From: an uncultured Clostridia bacterium
Lineage (GTDB): Bacteria > Bacillota > Clostridia > TANB77 > CAG-508
Direction of reading: 5' to 3'
Assembly: GCA_948891265.1 (NCBI GenBank)
Contig: CAQUBD010000004.1
Span: 32,492 to 96,491 of the forward strand
Length of the DNA: 64,000 bases
The notes beneath the pieces are model-generated. The model had not been told where the DNA came from, did no database searches, and worked only from the letters and a program-made list of their open reading frames with translations. Below are positions 19,630 through 27,624 of the stretch, piece by piece. A program made the position numbers and the translations under genes. The number at the start of each line of letters is the position of its first letter. The first letter of the stretch is position 1.

Positions 19630-19834
19630 TTTTATTTCTCCATTCATTATAAAATATTCTTTTGTAATCATTTTGCAGGTGTTGGCAAAATGATAATTTT
19701 TATATAATGTATTCAACTGTTCGGATTTTCCGAACAACTGAATTTTCTTTAAATTTGTACTATTTCATTTAATATATTAGTTATATCATAAGCCCAAAAA
19801 TATTTCAACACTTCTGCGAAATTTTGTTTTGTTT

Positions 19835-20008
19835 TTATCTGTATTTTTCTTTTATTCTATCAGAAATAATATCAGTGAATATCTGTTTATAATCCTCATC
19901 TTCGCCAACATTTGACTTAGGACATATAAAAACTGCAAATGGTAATTTATCTTTTGCTTTTTTATTTATATTTGTGTCTTTATTGTTCCTTTTTTCCAGA
20001 GTATCCAC
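19835..20008 (-). CDS. Possible small protein or gene remnant
   Basis: 57 codons from GTG to TAA, including KLPFAVFICPKSNVGEDEDYKQIFTDIISDRIKEKYR, which reads like the C-terminus of a real protein rather than random sequence. The ribosome binding site is too close to the start. It may be the decayed end of a larger gene. The rest of 19738-20305 holds only hairpins. Confidence 0.3.
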   Translation of the reverse strand: MDTLEKRNNKDTNINKKAKDKLPFAVFICPKSNVGEDEDYKQIFTDIISDRIKEKYR

Positions 20009-20211
20009 CTACCTTTTCATTTTTAATTATATTGTTATATTGTTTGTACTTATTACTAAAAACCTATAAAAAACTGTAAGTGGTAACTTAAATACTCATA
20101 TAAGATTTGGTCTCATTCCTCCTTCAGAGAATAGCCTCTTTACATCTTGTTAGCCAGACAGAAATTTCATTAAAAGAAAATAAATTTAAAGAATCGTCTG
20201 AATTCGTGCAC

Positions 20212-20233
20212 CAATTTTACACATGTAAAATTG
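20212..20233. repeat. Perfect palindrome CAATTTTAC-ACAT-GTAAAATTG
   Basis: Nine-base-pair arms, four-base loop, no U run. It lies 26 bases before the terminator of the 81-aa gene; role unknown. Confidence 0.5.
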
Positions 20234-20258
20234 TGTGAAATTTATTTATAGTATAGGA

Positions 20259-20302
20259 AAAATGAAACTTCTAGTCGTATTCACAACCAGAAGTTTCATT
20301 TT
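20259..20302 (-). terminator. Terminator of the 81-aa gene
   Basis: 17-bp stem (AAAATGAAACTTCTGGT with a one-base wobble partner) directly after the stop codon at 20306, T run on the minus strand. Confidence 0.8.
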
Positions 20303-20305
20303 CAA

Positions 20306-20551
20306 TTACTGCTCATCACTGAGCTTTGAAGGCATTTTCACAACGCGTTTGGCATTTCCATCAACAATAATACGATGCATTTTCCAGCCGATTTCTTCAA
20401 CGTGACTACGCATCTGGCTCCAAGCGGTATCGGAGATAGTTCTGTATTCATAATAGCCCAGACCTTTTTTGAGCAAATCTTGTCTCATCTTATCTGCTTC
20501 ATTGACGTCAGGTGAAGAGTCATGCTTTACTATCAAAATTCTTGTATCCAT
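20306..20551 (-). CDS. Small hypothetical protein at the element's right end; candidate excision factor
   Basis: 81 residues, charged, no membrane segment (KHDSSPDVNEADKMRQDL, MRSHVEEIGWKMHRIIVDG). I do not recognise the family. Its codon use is visibly richer in G and C than its neighbours (ACC, CGC, GGC, CTC), suggesting another origin. No ribosome binding site is present. In the integrated state the murA 5' fragment stops four bases before this ATG; in the circular state the recombinase would stop 16 bases inside this gene. Translation therefore looks coupled to the upstream gene in both states. Size and position fit a recombination directionality factor, but that is inference. Confidence 0.65.
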   Translation of the reverse strand: MDTRILIVKHDSSPDVNEADKMRQDLLKKGLGYYEYRTISDTAWSQMRSHVEEIGWKMHRIIVDGNAKRVVKMPSKLSDEQ

Positions 20552-20555
20552 TCAT

Positions 20556-20939
20556 TTATCTTAAACTTGTCCGATGTATCCACCAAATATCGCAATCCCC
20601 TGGATGCGTGAACATTGCTTTTTTATATTTTCCAACTAACGCTCCTGCTAATATTACAGATGAACGCATTTTATGCATCAATTCTGATGAAATTTCATAT
20701 TTTGTTATATTTGATGTATCTATTATTACTTTTCCATTTTTCTTTTCTATTTTTGCACCTATTTCTTCTAAAATTTTAAACATTAATTGTGTATCTCTTA
20801 TATTTGGTACATTATATAATGTACTTTTTCCAGCATTCAATATTGTTGCTGCAATTATTGGAAGTGAGGAATTCTTTGAGCCTGATATCTTTACTGTTCC
20901 TTCTAATCTATTTCCTCCTTCTATTATGTACTTTAACAT
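20556..20939 (-). pseudogene. murA: murA, 5' part
   Basis: ATG 20939 follows GGTGGAAGAG. MLKYIIEGGNRLEGTVKISGSKNSSLPIIAATIL is the MurA N-terminus, including the catalytic Lys and Asn (GSKNSSLP), and it reads through KMRSSVILAGALVGKYKKAMFTHPG. It then enters element sequence as DCDIWWIHRTSLR and stops. It encodes about one third of the enzyme and cannot be active alone. It lies 70 bases after cmk on the same strand, so the two are likely one operon whose transcript continues into the element. Confidence 0.93.
20599..20602. other. attR core (CCTG) of the murA element
   Basis: Minus strand CATCCAGG-GGATTGCGATATTTGG: murA to the left, element to the right. The element side (GATTGCGATATT) resembles the murA side (GGTGTGATATT) beyond the core, so attP partly mimics attB. 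Confidence 0.8.
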
Positions 20940-21009
20940 CTCTCTTCCACCTTTCACTTTTATTTTGCTATATATTATGTTTTCTTTACGTAAAAAGTGA
21001 ATTCTTATT

Positions 21010-21672
21010 TTATTTTTTAAACATTTTTATTCTATTTTTAATTTTCTCAACAACTTCATCTATTGTCAAGTCTGTTGAATCAATAATAATTGCATCTTCT
21101 GCCTTTTTTAAAGCTCCTACTTTTTTGTGCATATCATTATAATCTCTCATCTTTACATTTTCTAATACTTCTTCATATGTCATATCTATACCATTTTGCA
21201 TATTTTCGGCATATCTTCTTTGAGCTCTTACTTCTTCACTTGCATCTAAATAGATTTTTATATCTGCATTTGGAAATACTACTGTACCAATATCTCTACC
21301 TTCAACTATTACATTTTTACCTTTTGCTAAATTTCTTTGAACTTGTACCATTTTTTCTCTTACAGCAATTATTGATGAAACTTGAGATACCACTGCAGTT
21401 ACTTCTTTTGTTCTTATTTTATCTGTAACATTTTCTCCATTTAATATAACAATATCTTTATCTATTGTATTATTTATTTTGATGTCTATATTATTTGCTA
21501 TTTCAATTATATTTCTTTCATCATCTAATTTTAATCCTTTTCTTAAAACTTCTAGTGCTACACATCTATATGTTATTCCTGTATCTAGATTTAGAAAACC
21601 CAATTCTTTCTCTATCATTTTTGTAACTGTACCTTTTCCACTTCCAGCTGGTCCATCAACTGCTACTATCAT
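21010..21672 (-). CDS. cmk: Cytidylate kinase
   Basis: 220 residues from the ATG at 21672 (GGAGGAGTACAA upstream; an earlier ATG at 21690 is in front of that site). MIVAVDGPAGSGKGTVTKMI is the P-loop; LDTGITYRCVALE binds CMP; VIVEGRDIGTVVFPNADIKIYLDAS and the RAQRRYAE lid are typical. It phosphorylates CMP/dCMP to the diphosphates in the cytosol. It is immediately upstream of murA. Confidence 0.96.
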   Translation of the reverse strand: MIVAVDGPAGSGKGTVTKMIEKELGFLNLDTGITYRCVALEVLRKGLKLDDERNIIEIANNIDIKINNTIDKDIVILNGENVTDKIRTKEVTAVVSQVSSIIAVREKMVQVQRNLAKGKNVIVEGRDIGTVVFPNADIKIYLDASEEVRAQRRYAENMQNGIDMTYEEVLENVKMRDYNDMHKKVGALKKAEDAIIIDSTDLTIDEVVEKIKNRIKMFKK

Positions 21673-21868
21673 TTGTACTCCTCCTAACATTTTTTATTAA
21701 TTATATCAAAGCACATTTTTTTGTCAATTAAAAAATATGTCCTCGACTAAAAATTTTTTTCTGCAAATCTTTACAAATTTCTACAACTAATATACAATAA
21801 CATTGAATTAATAAATATCAAAAAAATGGAAATACTATAAAGAGGAAAATTTTTTTGGAGGAAAACAA

Positions 21869-24259
21869 ATGAAGAAAAGAAATGAGTTAAATTTTAAAGA
21901 TCTAAAAATGACATGTGATACAAATATATTTAACTTTGAAACAACAAAGGAAGTAGAAGATATCACAACAGGAATTGGACAAGAAAGAGGAATAAAAGCA
22001 TTAGAATTTGGATTACAAGTAGATGTAAAAGGATATAATCTATATCTTGAAGGTCCTAGTGGTGTAGGAAAAACAATGTATACAAAAAATTACTTAGATA
22101 AAATTTCTAAAAAGCAGAAAACACCTTCAGATTGGTGCTATATTTATAATTTTGATAATCCCAATGAACCTATTGCTGTTTCTTTACCTGCAGGTCAAGG
22201 TAAAGAATTTAAAGATTCAATGGATGGATTCATTTTAGAAGTAAAAAAAGATATCAAAAAGACTTTTAATGCTGATGATTTCGAAAAAGAAAAAGCTTTA
22301 ATAAAACAAGAATTTGAAGAAAAACGTTCATATTTACTAGAAAAATTAAATGAAGATGCCTCAAAATATAATTTTCAGGTAAAGTCTTCTCAAAATGGTA
22401 TTTATATGATGCCAATAGTTGAAGGTAAAGCAATAGATGAAGAAGAATTTGATAAATTGGATTCTAATATAAAACAAGAATATGAGGAAAAATCTGTTAT
22501 TGTTCAAAATCAAATAATGGAAGTTATTGAACAAATAAAAACTATTGAAAGACAATCTGATAAAAAGATTTCTGAATGGCAATCAAATATTGCATTACTT
22601 ACTATAAATGTACACATTAATTACTTAAAATCTAAATTCAAAAGAAATAAGAAAATAACAAAATTCTTAAATGATGTTAAGCAAAACATATTAAAAAATG
22701 TTTCATATTTTGTTGATGAGGATAAAGAAAAAGAGAAACAACAACAAGTAAATCCCGCTAATAGAAAACAAGATCCTTCATTAAATTATAGAGTTAACTT
22801 ATTTGTTGACAATTCTAATCGTGAAGGTGCTCCTGTTATAATGGACTCAAATTATTCATATCACAATATATTTGGTTCTCTTGAATATGAAAATTATTAT
22901 GGTTCTTTGAAAACAGATCATACTATGTTAAAGTCTGGTCTGTTACAGCAAGCAAATGGAGGATATATTATTTTTCAAGCAAAAGATTTATTACAGAATA
23001 ATATGTGTTATGAAGCTTTAAAAAAGGCTTTAAGAGTAAAAGAACTAAGTATAGAAAATGCTGCTGAACAACGTGCATCAATGGTTATGGTTTCTCTAAA
23101 GCCTGAGCCTATTCCTATTGATTTAAAAGTCATTTTAATTGGTAATAGTTCTATTTATCAAACACTTTTAGCTATGGACTCAGACTTTAGAAAATTATTT
23201 AAAATAAAAGTAGAATTTGAAGATGATGCTCCATTTAATAAAGAAAATGCAAATAAATTAGCTTCAATTATACATGGGTTCTGTGAATCAGAGGAACTTC
23301 CTCATTTAGATAAAGCTGCAATGTCAAGACTTATTGAATACGCTTCTAAATTAGCTGGAAGTCACAAAAAGTTGTCAACTAGATTCAATGATTTAATACA
23401 AATTACTGGTGAAGCTGCTACTTGGGCTAAAATTTCGAAGTCAAAAGTTGTAACTAAGGAATTTGTTGATAAAGCTCTAGCTGAAAGAATTGAAAGAGTA
23501 AAAAAATTTGATTCTAAATATATGGAAATGATACGAGATAATTCATTACTTATTGATACATCTGGATATGAAGTTGGCACTTTAAACGGTCTAACTGTTA
23601 TGACAATTGGAGATTATTCTTTTGGTAAACCTGCAAAAATAACAGTTAATACTTATACTGGCAAAAATGGAATTGTTAATATAGAAAGAGAAGTCGAACT
23701 TTCTGGTTCTACACATTCAAAAGGTGTATTAATATTAACTGGATATTTAGGCGAAATGTTTGCACAAGATATCCCACTATCTTTAACTGCTAGTATTTGT
23801 TTTGAACAATTATATAATGGTGTTGATGGCGATAGTGCATCAAGTACAGAGCTTTATGGTTTACTTTCTAGTCTTTCTGGAATACCTATAAATCAGGCAA
23901 TAGCTGTTACTGGTTCTGTTAACCAAAAGGGCCAGATCCAACCTATTGGAGGTGTTAATGAAAAAATTGAAGGTTATTTTCAAATTTGTAAAATGCGTGG
24001 ATTAGATGGTTCACATGGTGTTATGATACCTGTTCAAAATATTGATAATTTACAATTATCAGATGAAATTGTTGATTCTGTTAAAAATGGTTTATTCCAT
24101 ATTTATGCAATTTCTACAATTGAAGAAGGTATTGAAGTTTTAACTGGTGTTCCTGCAGGAAAGAAAGATAAAAGTGGTCATTTCCCAGCTGGTACTGTTA
24201 ATTATCTAGTTTATGAAAAACTTAAAAAATATGCAAAAGTTAGTGAAAAAACTTTATAA
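21869..24259 (+). CDS. Lon-like ATP-dependent protease (AAA_32 / LonB-like family)
   Basis: 796 residues. Walker A GPSGVGKT near residue 65; a long helical insertion (residues 130-300); Walker B-like GGYIIFQAKDLL near 365; and a C-terminal Lon protease domain with the catalytic Ser in DGDSASSTELYGLLSSLSGIP (near 656) and Lys in IGGVNEKIEGYF (near 698). It lacks the Lon N-terminal substrate domain, as in the COG1067 'putative ATP-dependent protease' group. It would degrade cytosolic proteins using ATP. It stands alone with its own GGAGG site and terminator. Confidence 0.92.
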   Translation: MKKRNELNFKDLKMTCDTNIFNFETTKEVEDITTGIGQERGIKALEFGLQVDVKGYNLYLEGPSGVGKTMYTKNYLDKISKKQKTPSDWCYIYNFDNPNEPIAVSLPAGQGKEFKDSMDGFILEVKKDIKKTFNADDFEKEKALIKQEFEEKRSYLLEKLNEDASKYNFQVKSSQNGIYMMPIVEGKAIDEEEFDKLDSNIKQEYEEKSVIVQNQIMEVIEQIKTIERQSDKKISEWQSNIALLTINVHINYLKSKFKRNKKITKFLNDVKQNILKNVSYFVDEDKEKEKQQQVNPANRKQDPSLNYRVNLFVDNSNREGAPVIMDSNYSYHNIFGSLEYENYYGSLKTDHTMLKSGLLQQANGGYIIFQAKDLLQNNMCYEALKKALRVKELSIENAAEQRASMVMVSLKPEPIPIDLKVILIGNSSIYQTLLAMDSDFRKLFKIKVEFEDDAPFNKENANKLASIIHGFCESEELPHLDKAAMSRLIEYASKLAGSHKKLSTRFNDLIQITGEAATWAKISKSKVVTKEFVDKALAERIERVKKFDSKYMEMIRDNSLLIDTSGYEVGTLNGLTVMTIGDYSFGKPAKITVNTYTGKNGIVNIEREVELSGSTHSKGVLILTGYLGEMFAQDIPLSLTASICFEQLYNGVDGDSASSTELYGLLSSLSGIPINQAIAVTGSVNQKGQIQPIGGVNEKIEGYFQICKMRGLDGSHGVMIPVQNIDNLQLSDEIVDSVKNGLFHIYAISTIEEGIEVLTGVPAGKKDKSGHFPAGTVNYLVYEKLKKYAKVSEKTL

Positions 24260-24296
24260 AAATAAGATGTTCCAAATCTCTGGAACATCTTATTTT
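24259..24296. terminator. Terminator after the Lon-like gene
   Basis: 16-bp perfect stem (AAAATAAGATGTTCCA with its complement), loop AATCTC, T run; serves the plus-strand gene and possibly the converging gene. Confidence 0.85.
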
Positions 24297-24320
24297 TATA
24301 TATTTAAATTAATATATTTT

Positions 24321-24716
24321 CTAAAATATATTCTTTAAATTTAATTGTGTCTTATTCTTAATATGCTCAAGAATAAAAATGCTTCTATCTATAGATGGAA
24401 GTGCCTCAGAAGATTCCTCTTTTTGTATATATCCTCGTAACCCTGTTAGTTCTGTTTCTACTTTTTCTAATTCATCATGTTCTATATAATATGCTAATTT
24501 TTCATATTTCAAATCCCATTTTTCATGAATTTGATCTATTTTTTCTTTAGCTATTTTAAAATCTATTTCACTTTCGTCTTTTATTAATTCACTTCTTAAC
24601 TCTTCTAAACTTTTTGAAGTATTTTCTACTGATTGTGTAGTATAATTTTCTGTAAAGATATTACCTACACAAATAAGAACTACAATAAATGTAGATATTA
24701 CTAATTCTTTTATCAT
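24321..24716 (-). CDS. DUF4363 family protein
   Basis: 131 residues from the ATG at 24716, six bases after GGAGG (a GTG at 24728 overlaps that site). One N-terminal membrane helix (ELVISTFIVVLICVGNIF), then a helical region with DFKIAKEKIDQIHEKWDLKYEKLAYYIEHDELEKVE, the DUF4363 signature. Unknown function. It lies four bases from the DUF421 gene, a common pairing in clostridia. Confidence 0.8.
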   Translation of the reverse strand: MIKELVISTFIVVLICVGNIFTENYTTQSVENTSKSLEELRSELIKDESEIDFKIAKEKIDQIHEKWDLKYEKLAYYIEHDELEKVETELTGLRGYIQKEESSEALPSIDRSIFILEHIKNKTQLNLKNIF

Positions 24717-24731
24717 TTTATCCTCCACATA

Positions 24732-25412
24732 CTATTTTTTCTTATCATCTTTTTTTTGACAAAAAATTTGTCCCTTTCCATCAAATGTAACTACTAATGC
24801 TTGTTCTGGCTTCATTTTAAATTTTTCTACTTGTTTCTTTAACCATTCTTCATCTTTTCCTATTGCTTTTAAATTATTACTCATTATTTTTCCATCAATA
24901 ACTAAATCATATGGAATCCCCTCATATTCTGGAGTAATATTAAAATCTTCTGGAATAGTAGTTCTTTTTTCTGGCTTTTGAATTACCGTAATTTGTCCAC
25001 TTGTTTCTAATATTGCATACTCTACATCACCTAAATTAAAAATATTATTTCCTCTAAGTCTTTCTTCTAATTCGTTTATGGTAAATCTTTCTTTTTGTAA
25101 TGCTTTTTCATTAATTTTTCCTCTATATACCAAAATTGTGGGCTTGCCACAAATTATTGCTCTTCCATTTATACTCTTCATATTAATTACTGATATTAAT
25201 AAGTGCATTACTAATAAACCTAAAATTGGTATAATTCCATTTGTTATAGGAACACCTGTATCTGTCATTGGTATTGATGCTAAATCTGCTATCATTATTG
25301 AAATTGCAAGTTCAAATGGCTGCAATTGTCCTATCTCTCTTTTTCCCATTAATCTCATAACAACTAATACTAATATGTATAATAATATAGCTCTAAAAAA
25401 AATTAATAACAT
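24732..25412 (-). CDS. DUF421 (YetF-like) membrane protein
   Basis: 226 residues. Three membrane helices in residues 1-85, with RLMGKREIGQLQPFELAISIMIADLAS, the DUF421 hallmark, then two small cytoplasmic beta domains (VYRGKINEKALQKERFTINELEERLR; NNIFNLGDVEYAILETSGQITV). Role unknown; the family is widespread in spore formers. GAGGAG precedes the ATG. Confidence 0.9.
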   Translation of the reverse strand: MLLIFFRAILLYILVLVVMRLMGKREIGQLQPFELAISIMIADLASIPMTDTGVPITNGIIPILGLLVMHLLISVINMKSINGRAIICGKPTILVYRGKINEKALQKERFTINELEERLRGNNIFNLGDVEYAILETSGQITVIQKPEKRTTIPEDFNITPEYEGIPYDLVIDGKIMSNNLKAIGKDEEWLKKQVEKFKMKPEQALVVTFDGKGQIFCQKKDDKKK

Positions 25413-25597
25413 ATTTATTCTCCTCTTCGTTATAATTTAATTTCTAAACATTATATAAAACTTTTTTATTTATTTTTTACAAAAATTAACTTTTTTATAC
25501 TTATATTTTTGAATATTATTTTTAAATTAGTTAATAATAATTTTAGAGCCTTAAAAAATTTACATTAAATTTTTAAAAACTAAGGAGGTTTTCTAAT

Positions 25598-25969
25598 ATG
25601 TCAAATTCACAAACAAGAAGTGAAAATGGTACTTCTACAGTATGGCAAATAATTGGAAGATTAGTTGCTGCAGCTGTTGTTTTAGCAATTACAGCATTTT
25701 TTACACCTGGATTTACAATAAATAATATATGGACTTTGGCTATAGCCGCTGTTGTATTAACAGTTATAGATTATTTAGTTACTAAGTTTACTGGTTTACA
25801 TGCAAGCCCATTTGGTAAAGGCTTTGTAGGTTTTGCATTAGCCGCAATCACTTTATATGTTACTCAATTCTTTGTAGCTGGTTATTCTATTTCTTGGATA
25901 GCTGCTATAATAGGTGCTTTAATCTATGGTGTTGTTGATTACTTTATACCAGGAAATCAACAAATGTAG
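25598..25969 (+). CDS. Small four-helix membrane protein, holin-like
   Basis: 123 residues with four hydrophobic helices (VAAAVVLAITAFFTPGF, LAIAAVVLTVIDYLVTKF, FVGFALAAITLYVTQFF, SWIAAIIGALIYGVVDYFIPG). It resembles the four-helix 'phage holin family' membrane proteins found singly in many Firmicute genomes, which need not be phage proteins. Strong AAGGAGG. Its TAG stop is the first part of a 39-bp inverted repeat shared with the converging gene. Confidence 0.65.
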   Translation: MSNSQTRSENGTSTVWQIIGRLVAAAVVLAITAFFTPGFTINNIWTLAIAAVVLTVIDYLVTKFTGLHASPFGKGFVGFALAAITLYVTQFFVAGYSISWIAAIIGALIYGVVDYFIPGNQQM

Positions 25970-26089
25970 AAAAAGTGTGCCAAAGGGGGCGTCCCTTTTT
26001 GGCACACTTTGTTACAATTATAATAATTTTATAAACTATTAAACAAAAAATGTGCCAAAAAGGGACGCCCCCTTTGGCACACTTTTTCT
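25968..26089. repeat. Perfect 39-bp inverted repeat joining two stop codons
   Basis: Arms 25968-26006 and 26051-26089 are exact reverse complements (GTGTGCCAAAGGGGGCGTCC within each), spacer 44 bases. Each arm is itself a partial palindrome (GTGTGCCAAA with TTTTGGCACAC), so small and large hairpins compete. Both converging genes end with TAG followed by AAAAAGTGTGCC. It must act as a two-way terminator. Confidence 0.85.
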
Positions 26090-27335
26090 ATTTTTGTCTT
26101 TCCCAATATTTTTCATACAATTCTTTAGCTGTTTTAGGACTATCTACACCTTCTTTATTTTTAACTGGTGCAAAGTCGTCCTCTCTTTTTCCTCTAAGTA
26201 TTGCAATATCGTCAAATATTTCAAAACTATCAAATATGAATGCTTCAAATTTGTAAGAGTTTGGTTCTTCTGGTATTATTTCTTTTCCATTTTCGTCTAT
26301 ATATGAATTCTTTTTAAATGCACTATGATATATTAATGGTTCTTTGCTTATTTTTTCTATTGCATCTATTGTAAATAAATTACACATTATATGAGATTCT
26401 CCATATTTAAGTTCTCCATTATTATCTACTTCTTCTGCCATTTGCTCTGGTAATTCAGTGTATTCGATGACTTTTGGATGTCCATTCATTTTACAAAATA
26501 CTCCTACTCTTTCATGTGCATTTGCCTTTAATACTGATTTTGATGCTATTTGTACATTTTTTTCTATTGCCATTCCTAATAAAGTAGTATCTACCATTTT
26601 TAAAATTGCATTGTCTACTGAGCCTATAAATATCCACTTAATTCCTTTTTCTTTCATGTCTGCAAGCATTCCTGTTTTTCTTAATGATAAGAATAGTCCT
26701 CCATTTCCGTCTGATGCTTCTTTTATTTTTAAGTCTTTTCCTATAAGCATTTTTCCTTCGGTATCTATTAGTGGTAATTCTCCTTGTTTGAATAACATTA
26801 CATTATTTTTATCATATCCAAAATAATTATGTTTTTCTAAAAATTCTTGTGTTTCATCATTATTTTCTTTGCTTGTCATTATGTACCATGGAATGGTTGT
26901 GTCATATTTTTTGTTTGCTTCTTTTAAATTTTCTGCTAATATTTCAAACAAGTATTTTCCTTTTCCATAAACATCTAGTTTAAATGTTCCTTTTGGTCCT
27001 GTGTGTCCAAGTCTTGTTCCTTGACCACCAGCCATTGTAACAACGGCATATTGGTTGCTTACAATTATTTTTTGTCCTAGCTCTTCAAATTTTTCTTTTT
27101 CATTTTTAGTAAGCTTTTCTTTATCTAAATATTTTATAGCTTCTATTTTATTTTCTTTTATTTCTATTTCTTTTTTAGTATTTTCATATAATTCCATCAT
27201 TTGATGAAAATCTATTTTATTTATCTGGTCTACTAATTTTTCTTTTTTTTCTCCTTCTAATTTTTCTAGTAATTGTACTATATGTTCTTGTTCATATGTT
27301 TTTAGTAATTGAATAACTTCTTCATTTTTGTCCAT
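26088..27335 (-). CDS. UDP-N-acetylhexosamine/UDP-glucose pyrophosphorylase (UDPGP family)
   Basis: 415 residues. MAGGQGTRLGHTGPKGTFKL near residue 100 is the nucleotide-binding loop of eukaryote-type UDPGP/AGX pyrophosphorylases; DGNGGLFLSLRKTG and IGSVDNAILKMVD are further family motifs. It makes UDP-sugar from UTP and a sugar 1-phosphate, in the cytosol; the motif set fits UDP-GlcNAc pyrophosphorylase best, but UDP-glucose cannot be excluded. Monocistronic as seen. Confidence 0.85.
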   Translation of the reverse strand: MDKNEEVIQLLKTYEQEHIVQLLEKLEGEKKEKLVDQINKIDFHQMMELYENTKKEIEIKENKIEAIKYLDKEKLTKNEKEKFEELGQKIIVSNQYAVVTMAGGQGTRLGHTGPKGTFKLDVYGKGKYLFEILAENLKEANKKYDTTIPWYIMTSKENNDETQEFLEKHNYFGYDKNNVMLFKQGELPLIDTEGKMLIGKDLKIKEASDGNGGLFLSLRKTGMLADMKEKGIKWIFIGSVDNAILKMVDTTLLGMAIEKNVQIASKSVLKANAHERVGVFCKMNGHPKVIEYTELPEQMAEEVDNNGELKYGESHIMCNLFTIDAIEKISKEPLIYHSAFKKNSYIDENGKEIIPEEPNSYKFEAFIFDSFEIFDDIAILRGKREDDFAPVKNKEGVDSPKTAKELYEKYWERQK

Positions 27336-27516
27336 CAGTTACATCCCTTTCCTATTATTTATCTTGTAAATAATAACACTTCTATATTTAATATTATATT
27401 TTATTCTAATTATATATTTTTGTTATTTTCCATATTACTTTATAACATGCTTTTTATTTTTGTATTTTACATTTTAACACATTTTTATAAATTTAGCAAT
27501 TTTTTTTTAAAACTTG

Positions 27517-27544
27517 TCATATACTTTGAAAAGAAGCAATATAA
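27517..27544 (+). promoter_or_regulatory. Possible SigE-type promoter of spoIVA
   Basis: TCATATA, 13 bases, CAATATAA resembles the mother-cell sigma-E pattern (ATATT / CATACAAT) only loosely. spoIVA is a SigE target in other spore formers. Confidence 0.25.
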
Positions 27545-27624
27545 ATTAATTAAAGTTATGTGGTACAAACATTTTAAATTTTTAGATTAAAATGAAATTG
27601 TAAATTTCAAAGGGAGGTATATAG

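Larger units (their letters stand above)
15282..20602. mobile_element. 5.3-kb serine-recombinase element inserted in murA
   Basis: The ends are fixed by the two murA fragments. The shared core is CAGG on the minus strand (CCTG at 15282-15285 and 20599-20602). Removing the element restores CAT CCA GGA GGG TGT GAT ATT GGC, coding for HPGGCDIG, a textbook MurA sequence. Contents: large serine recombinase at the left end, surface nuclease, a hypothetical gene, a broken RhuM gene, a small ORF remnant and an 81-aa gene at the right end. No relaxase or capsid genes are seen. Confidence 0.9.

Noticed and set aside
25598..25969. Holin-like protein as evidence of a prophage
   Set aside because: No other phage genes nearby; such four-helix proteins occur singly in many Firmicutes.
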